DNA of 64,000 bases from Planctomycetota bacterium (lineage in GTDB: Bacteria > Planctomycetota > UBA1135 > GCA-002686595), in the NCBI GenBank assembly GCA_020847695.1, contig JADLBP010000187.1:1-64000 (forward strand), in the 5' to 3' direction. The position numbers were made by a program, and so were the translations under genes. Positions 1 to 6,897 of this stretch are shown here, piece by piece. The notes below the pieces were generated by a model, which saw nothing but the letters and a program-made list of their open reading frames with translations, was not told where the DNA came from and did no database searches. Each line of letters starts with the position of its first letter. Positions within the stretch are counted from its first letter, which is position 1.

Positions 1-340
<340 letters not shown>

Positions 341-342
<2 letters not shown>

Positions 343-427
343 ACGTGCGGCGTCTCACGACGCCGCGGTCCACGTGCGGCGTCTCACGACGCCGCGGTCC
401 ACGTGCGGCGCCTGACGGCACCGCGGT
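341..427. repeat. Three tandem 29-nt hairpin repeats
   Basis: Three contiguous units lie at 341-369, 370-398 and 399-427. The first two are identical and the third is diverged. Each unit carries an inverted repeat: gcggcgt, a 6-nt loop, then acgccgc; the third has one mismatch in a longer stem. The array fills the start of the spacer between the two tRNA-Ser genes and would form serial hairpins in the transcript. There are no spacers between units, so it is not CRISPR-like. Confidence 0.85.
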
Positions 428-519
428 TCCTGCGCGGCGCTCGAAGCGCGCCGCCGATCGACACGCGCCGCCGTCGCGGCGCGCGGCCGCCCGGCGCGCA
501 CGCCGAACGGCTGTGAAAA

Positions 520-609
520 TGGCGGAGAGGAAGGGATTTGAACCCCTGGTACCCGTGAGGGCACACCGGTTTTCGAAACCGGCCCATTCAGCCGCTCTGG
601 CACCTCTCC
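520..609 (-). tRNA. tRNA-Ser(CGA)
   Basis: The minus strand folds as a class II tRNA with acceptor stem GGAGAGG/CCTCTCC and a long variable arm. The anticodon stem CCGGT/ACCGG holds the loop TTCGAAA, giving anticodon CGA. CCA is encoded at 520-522. The acceptor stem is identical to that of the neighbouring tRNA-Ser(GGA), as expected for a shared seryl-tRNA synthetase. Confidence 0.97.
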
Positions 610-614
610 GCTCT

Positions 615-745
615 GGTTCCGCTCGCCGCTCGCAACGCGAACGGCGTGGTTCCGTTCGCCGATCGCTACACGAACGGCGTGGTTCCGCTGCCGATCGCTG
701 CACGAGCGACGTGGCTTCGCTCGCCGCTCGCGGGGCGAGCGGCGT
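615..745. repeat. Four degenerate 33-nt tandem repeats
   Basis: Units at 615-647, 648-680, 681-712 and 713-745 each begin with ggttcc or ggcttc and end with gcgt or acgt. Most contain complementary arms (for example ccgttcg...cgaacgg in unit 2). The array occupies most of the gap between tadA and tRNA-Ser(CGA) and differs in sequence from the 29-nt array nearby. I see no open frame or tRNA in it. Confidence 0.75.
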
Positions 746-789
746 GTTCCATGGACGCGGACCCACGGCCGACTGGCCGTGCTCCGCGG

Positions 790-1377
790 TCAGGAGCCTT
801 CGGGGCTCCCGCGCTTCTTGCGAAAGAACGATTGCAAGAGCTCGCGCGCCTCGTCGGCGCACACGCCCTCGTGGATCTCGGACTGGTGGTTGGCGCGTTC
901 GTCGCTGAGCACGTGGCCCAGCGAGGCGCAGCCTCCGAACTTCGGGTCGCGCACCGCCCACACGACGCGCTTGACGCGGGCGTGCAGCAGCGCGCCGGCG
1001 CACATGAAGCACGGCTCGACCGTCGTGAACACCTCGGCGTCGACCAGGCGAGCGACGCCCAGCGTCCGCGCGGCGCGCGACAGCGCGAGCAGCTCCGCGT
1101 GGTTCGTCGGGTCGGTGTGCGTCCGGGTCAGGTTGTGCGCGGCGGCGATCACGCGGTCGCCGATCACCACCACCGCGCCGATCGGCACCTCGTCGAGGCG
1201 CTCCGCGGCGCGGGCCTCGTCGAGCGCGATCCGCATGAAGCGCTGGTCGCGAGCGAGCTGCGAGTCGCCGCCGACTCCGCCCGCGGACGCCGCGCTCACC
1301 GAGCTGCTCCCGATGGGCTCAGCGGCAACGCGCGCGCGCGGCGCGAAGGTGTCGGGTTGGGCTCCCAAGGTGTGCAC
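790..1377 (-). CDS. tadA: tRNA-specific adenosine deaminase TadA
   Basis: TadA deaminates A34 to inosine in tRNA-Arg(ACG), which lets one tRNA read CGU, CGC and CGA. The cytidine-deaminase fold signatures are clear: the HAE zinc and proton-shuttle motif at residues 93-95 and PCxxC at 122-126. The first ~40 residues are Ser/Ala/Gly-rich and lie outside the usual family start, so the true start may be a downstream GTG near residue 27, or earlier translation may give an unstructured N-terminus. The gene sits directly behind tRNA-Arg(ACG), its expected substrate, on the same strand and probably under the same promoter (1602-1630). The C-terminus ends in a basic Lys/Arg stretch. Confidence 0.95.
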   Translation of the reverse strand: MHTLGAQPDTFAPRARVAAEPIGSSSVSAASAGGVGGDSQLARDQRFMRIALDEARAAERLDEVPIGAVVVIGDRVIAAAHNLTRTHTDPTNHAELLALSRAARTLGVARLVDAEVFTTVEPCFMCAGALLHARVKRVVWAVRDPKFGGCASLGHVLSDERANHQSEIHEGVCADEARELLQSFFRKKRGSPEGS

Positions 1378-1511
1378 GGGCGTGTGCTCGGGGTTGGGCT
1401 CGGGAGAGACGGGCGGACTCGGTGCGGGGTCGTTGGAGCTTCCGGTGCGCTCACCGGAACGTTCGCCGACGAGGCTCGCGGCGGTGGGCGGCGTGCTCGT
1501 CGGCGTGTGCT

Positions 1512-1588
1512 TGGTACACCCAATAGGACTCGAACCTATAACCTTCTGATCCGTAGTCAGATGCTCTATCCAATTGAGCTATGGGTGC
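1512..1588 (-). tRNA. tRNA-Arg(ACG)
   Basis: The anticodon stem CTGA/TCAG holds the loop CTACGGA, giving anticodon ACG, the tRNA whose A34 is converted to inosine by TadA. The acceptor stem begins with a G1-U72 wobble pair and CCA is encoded at 1512-1514. It is the first gene of a minus-strand unit that continues into tadA. Confidence 0.97.
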
Positions 1589-1601
1589 GTGAGGGGCGAC
1601 C

Positions 1602-1630
1602 TATGTAGCCGCGCTCCCACCCCCTGTCAA
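1602..1630 (-). promoter_or_regulatory. Promoter for tRNA-Arg(ACG)-tadA
   Basis: On the minus strand a perfect -35 TTGACA (1625-1630) is followed by a 17-nt spacer and the -10 hexamer TACATA (1602-1607). Transcription would start a few bases before the mature tRNA 5' end at 1588. Confidence 0.75.
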
Positions 1631-1664
1631 GGCGAGCGCGCGTCCGACGACCGCCACGGACGCA

Positions 1665-1692
1665 TGGACACCGCCCCCGCGAGGATTAGGCT
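1665..1692 (+). promoter_or_regulatory. Promoter for acylornithine carbamoyltransferase
   Basis: TGGACA (1665-1670), a 16-nt spacer and TAGGCT (1687-1692) form a sigma70-like promoter. The start codon begins only 7 nt after the -10 box, so the mRNA would begin at or next to the ATG (leaderless). It diverges from the tRNA-Arg promoter. Confidence 0.6.
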
Positions 1693-1699
1693 GGCGCGC

Positions 1700-2716
1700 A
1701 TGTCCGAAAAGCGTGTCCCCCAGCATCTGATCCGTCTGAACGATCTGTCGCCCCAGCAAGTCGACGACTTGCTCGAGCTCTCCACGCGCCTGAAGCGCAA
1801 GGGCACGCGCGCGGAGCTCGCCGGCCGCACCGTCGGCCTGCTGTTCTTCCGCGGGTCTTTGCGCACCCGCGCGTCGTTCGAGGCCGCGATGGTGCAGCTC
1901 GGCGGCAACACGATCAACCTGACCGCCGCGAGCGACTTCTGGGACCTCGAGGTCCGCGAAGGCGCGGTGATGGACGGGCGCGCGCCCGAGCACATCCGCG
2001 ACGCGGCGGCGGTGCTCTCCTCCTACGTCAACGCGCTCGCGATCCGGCCGAAGCCCGCCGGACGCTCGTGGGCGGAGGATCGCAAGGACAGCGAGATCCG
2101 CTCGTGGGCCGATCACGCCCGCGTGCCGGTGATCAACATGGAGAGCGCGCTGTGGCACCCGCTGCAGGCGCTCGCCGACCTGCTGACGTTGCGCGAGACG
2201 CTCGGCGACGTGCGCGGCAAGCGCCTGTCGGTCGTGTGGACGCACTCGCCGACTCCGGCGACGCCGGCGGTCGTCCATTCGCTCGTCCACGGCGCCGTGC
2301 GCGCCGGGATGCACGTGCGCGTCGCGCACCCGCAGGGGTACGAGCTCGACACCCAGGTGCTCGAGGAAGTCTCCACGCTCGCGAAGACGAGCGGCGGCAG
2401 CTTCGAAACCGGTCTTCCGTTGGTCGAGGGCGTGCGCGGCTCGCACGTCGTGTACGCGCGCTCGTGGGAGTCGCTCGAGGACTACGGCAACCCGACGCTC
2501 GCCGCGAGCCGACGCTCGCGCCAGCAGGGTTGGGCGGTCGACGAGCGCTTGATGGCGCAAGGCGCGGACGCGCGGCTGATGCACGCGATGCCGGTGCGGC
2601 GCAACCTCGAGGTCACCGACGAAGTGCTCGACGGACCGCGCAGCCTGATCGTGCAACAAGCGGAGAACCGACTGCACTCGCAGAAGGCGCTGCTGACGCA
2701 CATGCTGCGCGGCTGA
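1700..2716 (+). CDS. argF': N-acylornithine carbamoyltransferase
   Basis: This 338-residue protein transfers the carbamoyl group of carbamoyl phosphate to an acylated ornithine in arginine synthesis. The carbamoyl-phosphate loop SLRTR is at 53-57 and HPLQ (153-156) replaces the usual HPCQ. It resembles the acetyl/succinylornithine branch (Xanthomonas AOTCase, Bacteroides SOTCase) more than classical OTCase: it has a Trp (W81) before the GxVMDG segment, VINME before the HPxQ motif, and LMHAMPVRRN near the C-terminus. Whether the substrate is the acetyl or succinyl form cannot be settled by eye. The ATG at 1700 follows a strong -10 by 7 nt and gives the family's normal N-terminus. No other arg gene is in the window. 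Confidence 0.88.
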   Translation: MSEKRVPQHLIRLNDLSPQQVDDLLELSTRLKRKGTRAELAGRTVGLLFFRGSLRTRASFEAAMVQLGGNTINLTAASDFWDLEVREGAVMDGRAPEHIRDAAAVLSSYVNALAIRPKPAGRSWAEDRKDSEIRSWADHARVPVINMESALWHPLQALADLLTLRETLGDVRGKRLSVVWTHSPTPATPAVVHSLVHGAVRAGMHVRVAHPQGYELDTQVLEEVSTLAKTSGGSFETGLPLVEGVRGSHVVYARSWESLEDYGNPTLAASRRSRQQGWAVDERLMAQGADARLMHAMPVRRNLEVTDEVLDGPRSLIVQQAENRLHSQKALLTHMLRG

Positions 2717-2766
2717 GCGCGACGACGGAGTCCGGCGAACGCCGCGCTTCCGCGGCGAGCGCGAGC

Positions 2767-2790
2767 TAGGATGCGCGCCCCCAACGAGGA
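2767..2790 (+). promoter_or_regulatory. dnaE -10 box and ribosome binding site
   Basis: TAGGAT (2767-2772) is a plausible -10 box, but no convincing -35 is seen. GAGGA (2786-2790) lies 6 nt before the dnaE ATG and fixes the start at 2797. Confidence 0.4.
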
Positions 2791-2796
2791 GCGCGC

Positions 2797-5700
2797 ATGT
2801 CGGAACCGGACTTCGTACACCTTCACGTCCACTCCGAGTATAGCCTGCTCGACGGCGCGAACCGCATCGGCGACCTGGTCAAGGCGTGCACACAGGACAA
2901 GCAGCACGCGATCGCGCTGACCGACCACGGCAACATGTTCGGCGCGATGGAGCTCTACCAGACGGCGAGCTCGTCGGGCATCAAGCCGATCCTCGGGTGC
3001 GAGGTGTACCTCGCGAAGAAGTCGCGCAAGGAGCCGCACAACAAGAAGGACAACGGCTACCACCACCTGACGCTGCTCGCGCGCAACGAGCGCGGCTACA
3101 AGAACCTGCTCGACATCTGCTCGACCGCGTACACCGAGGGCTACCACTTCCGGCCGCGGATCGACAAGGAGTACCTCGCGAGCCATGCCGAAGGGCTCGC
3201 CTGCCTCTCCGGTTGCCTCGCCGGTGAGATCAACCAGCACTTCTTGCGCGACGAGGACGCGAAGGCCGAGGAGCTCGCCTCGACGTTCCGCGACTTGTTC
3301 GGCAAGGAACACTTCTGGCTCGAGCTGCAGCGCAACGGCATCGACATCCAGGCGAAGGCCAACGAGGCGCTGGTGCGGCTCGCGCAGCGCACCGCGATCC
3401 CGCTGATCGCGACCAACGACATCCACTACCTGCGGCAGGAGGACTGCCACGCGCAGGACGTGCTGCTCTGCATCAACACGCAGGCGAAGCGCGCGGAGAA
3501 GAACCGCTTCCGCTTCGACACGGACACGCTGTTCTTCCGCACGCGCAAGGAGATGGGCGAGATCTTCCGCGATCTGCCCCACGCGCTCTCGGCGACGATG
3601 GACGTCGCGAACCAGGTCGAGCTGAAGCTCGAGTTCGGCAAGTACCACGTGCCGCTGTTCCACACCGGGACGAGCGAGACGCCGACCGCGTTGCTCGACC
3701 GTTTGTGCGAGGAAGGCCTGCTGCGCCTCTATGGCGCCGATCCCGCGGGCGTCGCGAAGGCGCGCGAGCGCATCGAGCACGAGAAGCGCGTCATCCGCCA
3801 GATGGGCTTCGAGTCGTACTTCCTGATCGTGTGGGACCTGATCCGCTGGGCGCGCGACCACGGCATCCCGGTCGGTCCGGGCCGCGGCTCGGCGGCGGGC
3901 TCCGCGGTCGCCTACGTGCTCGGCATCACGCAGATCGATCCGCTGCGCTACGACCTGCTGTTCGAGCGCTTCCTGAACAGCGCGCGCGTGTCGATGCCCG
4001 ACATCGACATCGACTTCTGCATGGACGGCCGCGAACGCGTGCTGCAGTACACCCGCGAGCGCTATGGGCAAGCGAACGTCGCGCAGATCGTGACGTTCGG
4101 GACGATGGCCTCGCGCACGGTCGTGCGCGACGTCGGGCGAGTGCTCGACGTGCCGCTGAAGGACGTCGATCGCATCGCGAAGAAGATCCCGGCGGGGCCG
4201 AACGCGCCGTCGCTCGAGGAAGCGCTCGAGAAGGACAAGGACCTGGCCGCCATCCGCAAGGAGCGGCCGGAGTTCGAGGAGCTCTTCGAGTTCTCGAAGA
4301 AGCTCGAAGGCCTCGCGCGACACATCTCGACCCACGCGGCGGGCGTCGTCATCTCGCCGCGGCCGCTGATCGAGTTCGTGCCGCTCTGCACGCACGACGG
4401 CGAGGTCGCGACGCAGTGGCCGGCGAAGCAGCTCGAGGATCTCGGGCTGCTGAAGATGGACTACCTCGGGCTGCGCACGCTGACGATCCTCGCGCGCGCG
4501 CTCGTGAACATCGAGAAGCGCGGCGGCACGGCGCCCGACCTCTTGCACCTGCCCGAGGGCGACCCCGCGACGTACCGCATGCTGATCGCGGGCGACACGG
4601 AAGGCGTGTTCCAGCTCGAATCCGACGGGATGAAGAAGCTGCTCGCGCGGATCAAGCCCGACTGCTTCGAGGACCTGATCGCGATCCTCGCGCTGTACCG
4701 CCCGGGCCCGCTCGAGTCGGGCATGATCGACATGTTCGTCCGCCGCAAGCACGGCGAGGAAGCGATCGAGTACCCCCACCCGCTGGTCGAGCCGATCCTC
4801 AAGGACACGTACGGGTGCATCGTCTACCAGGAGCAGGTGATGCTGATCGCCTCGAGCCTGGGCGGCTTCTCGCTGAACGAAGCCGACAACCTGCGCAAGG
4901 CCATGGGCAAGAAGAAGCCCGAGATCATGGCCAAGTACGCGGACCAGTTCGTGTCCGGCGCGGTGAAGAACGGCGCGACCGCGCACGTCGCGCAGGCGAT
5001 CTGGGACAACATCGTCAAGTTCGGCGGCTACGGCTTCAACAAGTCGCACTCGACCGCCTACGCGCTGATCACGTATCAGACCGCGTATCTCAAGGCGAAC
5101 CACCGAGCGGCGTTCCTCGCGGCGAACCTGTCGTGCGAAATGTCGAACACCGACAAGGTCAAGGCCTTCTGGGACGACGCACGGCGCGCGAAGGTCGAGA
5201 TCCACGGTCCGGACCTGCGGTCCTCGCGCTGGACGTTCGAGTGCGAGGGTGACGGCGTGCGCTACGGGCTCGGTGCGATCAAGGGCACCGGCGAGCGCGC
5301 CATCGAGAACCTGCTCGCCGCGCGTGACGCGCTGCAGAAGGAGCGCTTGCCGATCGGGATGCACGAGCTCTGCGCGCGCGTCGATTCGAGCGAAGTGCCG
5401 AGGCTGTGCTGGGAAGCGCTGATCAAGGCCGGCGCGCTCGACTTCAGCGGCGTCAACCGCGGGGTGCTCGTCCACCAGCTCGACTCCGCGCTCGCGGAGG
5501 GCTCGCGCCTCGCGGCGGACCGCAAGGCGGGACAGGGCTCGCTGTTCGGCGGACCCGCGGAGCCGGCGCCCGCGAAGCACGGACTCGGCGGGCCGAACGA
5601 CGACGCACACGCCTGGACGCGCGCGGAGACGCTGCGCGCGGAGCGCGAGGCGCTCGGCTTCTACCTCTCGGGTCACCCACTCGAGGAACGCGCGGGGCTC

Positions 5701-6264
5701 TTCGCGTTGCTCTCGACCGTGCGCACCAGCGAGCTCGCGACGCGCTCCGGCGGCAGCGAGCTCACGATCGCGGGCCTGGTCGTCGGCTTCTCGGAGCTGA
5801 TCGTGAAGTCCGGCTCGCTCGCCGGTCGCAAGATGGCTCGCTTCCGACTCGAGGACCTCGAAGGCTCGGTCGCGGTCACCGTGTTCCCGCGCACGCTCGA
5901 AGCGCAACAGGGCCGCCTCGCCGAAGACACGGTGATCGTCGCGCGCGCGAAGCTCGAGGAGCACTCCGAGGAGCCCGCGCTGATCCTCGAAGAGGCGTTG
6001 TCGATCGACGAGGCGCTCAAGCGCTTCGACGGCGGCCTGGTCGTCGAGCTCGAGCCCACCGATCGCGAACGGCTCGCGGAGCTCAAGTCCGCGTTCGCGT
6101 CCTCGCCCGGCAAGAGCCCGGTGTGGTTCCTCGTCAACGGCGACGACGGCTACCTGCGCCGCGTCCGCGCGTCGAAGGACCACGCCGTGACGATCACGCC
6201 GGACCTCGCCGAGAAGGTCCACGGACTGCTGGGCCGCGGACGCCTGCGGCTCGCTCGGATCTGA
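2797..6264 (+). CDS. dnaE: DNA polymerase III subunit alpha
   Basis: This is the replicative polymerase catalytic subunit, 1155 residues, close to the usual ~1160. The N-terminal PHP domain begins with HLHVHSEYSLLDG and keeps its His/Asp metal-site pattern. The C-family polymerase palm is marked by GPGRGSAAGS and by the catalytic PDIDIDF motif. Helix-hairpin-helix and C-terminal OB-fold regions follow; the OB fold begins around LTIAGLVVGF. A GAGGA ribosome binding site lies 6 nt before the ATG. The gene stands alone on the plus strand between the carbamoyltransferase and the ECF sigma gene. Its antisense strand carries long open frames that are only GC-rich shadows. Confidence 0.99.
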   Translation: MSEPDFVHLHVHSEYSLLDGANRIGDLVKACTQDKQHAIALTDHGNMFGAMELYQTASSSGIKPILGCEVYLAKKSRKEPHNKKDNGYHHLTLLARNERGYKNLLDICSTAYTEGYHFRPRIDKEYLASHAEGLACLSGCLAGEINQHFLRDEDAKAEELASTFRDLFGKEHFWLELQRNGIDIQAKANEALVRLAQRTAIPLIATNDIHYLRQEDCHAQDVLLCINTQAKRAEKNRFRFDTDTLFFRTRKEMGEIFRDLPHALSATMDVANQVELKLEFGKYHVPLFHTGTSETPTALLDRLCEEGLLRLYGADPAGVAKARERIEHEKRVIRQMGFESYFLIVWDLIRWARDHGIPVGPGRGSAAGSAVAYVLGITQIDPLRYDLLFERFLNSARVSMPDIDIDFCMDGRERVLQYTRERYGQANVAQIVTFGTMASRTVVRDVGRVLDVPLKDVDRIAKKIPAGPNAPSLEEALEKDKDLAAIRKERPEFEELFEFSKKLEGLARHISTHAAGVVISPRPLIEFVPLCTHDGEVATQWPAKQLEDLGLLKMDYLGLRTLTILARALVNIEKRGGTAPDLLHLPEGDPATYRMLIAGDTEGVFQLESDGMKKLLARIKPDCFEDLIAILALYRPGPLESGMIDMFVRRKHGEEAIEYPHPLVEPILKDTYGCIVYQEQVMLIASSLGGFSLNEADNLRKAMGKKKPEIMAKYADQFVSGAVKNGATAHVAQAIWDNIVKFGGYGFNKSHSTAYALITYQTAYLKANHRAAFLAANLSCEMSNTDKVKAFWDDARRAKVEIHGPDLRSSRWTFECEGDGVRYGLGAIKGTGERAIENLLAARDALQKERLPIGMHELCARVDSSEVPRLCWEALIKAGALDFSGVNRGVLVHQLDSALAEGSRLAADRKAGQGSLFGGPAEPAPAKHGLGGPNDDAHAWTRAETLRAEREALGFYLSGHPLEERAGLFALLSTVRTSELATRSGGSELTIAGLVVGFSELIVKSGSLAGRKMARFRLEDLEGSVAVTVFPRTLEAQQGRLAEDTVIVARAKLEEHSEEPALILEEALSIDEALKRFDGGLVVELEPTDRERLAELKSAFASSPGKSPVWFLVNGDDGYLRRVRASKDHAVTITPDLAEKVHGLLGRGRLRLARI

Positions 6265-6330
6265 GCGATCCGCGCGGAACCCCACGGCGAAGCGCGCTCC
6301 GTTATCCTGGCGCGTCGCCCGCGGGCGCGC

Positions 6331-6897
6331 ATGGATCGACCCGACTGCAACCCCTCCGCCGCCGCAACGGAGCGCGACCCTGTCGCTTCCGGGAAGCTCT
6401 TCGCGCTGCTCTATGACGATCTCCGGTGCACCGCCCGGCGGCTGTTCCGCGCCGCGCCCTGGAACAGCGACCTCCAAACCACTGCGCTCGTCCACGAAGC
6501 GTGGATCCGTTTGGGACCCGAGGGTGAGCAACGGTTCGCCGCACAGCGGGCGTTCGTCGTCGCGATCACCAAGACCATGCGGTCGATCCTGGTCGACAGC
6601 GCGCGGAGCCAGGGACGGATCAAGCGCGGAGGCGATCGCGTGCGCGAGCCGCTCGACGACGTGCTCGCCGTCTACGAAGCGTCGGGGACCCACGTGCTCG
6701 ACCTGTGCGAGGCGCTCGCGGCGTTGGCGGCGATCGACGTCGAGCTCGCGGAGCTCGCCGAACTCCACTTGATCGGCGGGCTCGGGCTCGACGACATCGC
6801 GCTGCTGCGGGCGGAACCGCGCGCGCGGGTCGCGCGGGACTGGGATGCCGCGCGGCGCTGGCTCGCGCGACGGATGCGACGCGGGGAAGACGCGTGA
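6331..6897 (+). CDS. ECF-type RNA polymerase sigma factor
   Basis: This is a 188-residue sigma factor of the Sig-70_X6/PF07638 type. Region 2 shows the family pattern LQTTALVHEAWIRL followed by the helix MRSILVDSARSQ and the basic RIKRGG. Region 4 is recognisable at the C-terminus (GLGLDDIALL...VARDW..ARRWL) but is less conserved than usual, so its -35 recognition may be specialised. Its TGA stop overlaps the GTG start of the following Ser/Thr kinase gene (GTGA), so the two are probably made together. In planctomycetes such sigma factors are often paired with membrane kinases; I infer that the kinase acts in the same signal pathway. No anti-sigma factor gene is adjacent. Confidence 0.9.
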   Translation: MDRPDCNPSAAATERDPVASGKLFALLYDDLRCTARRLFRAAPWNSDLQTTALVHEAWIRLGPEGEQRFAAQRAFVVAITKTMRSILVDSARSQGRIKRGGDRVREPLDDVLAVYEASGTHVLDLCEALAALAAIDVELAELAELHLIGGLGLDDIALLRAEPRARVARDWDAARRWLARRMRRGEDA

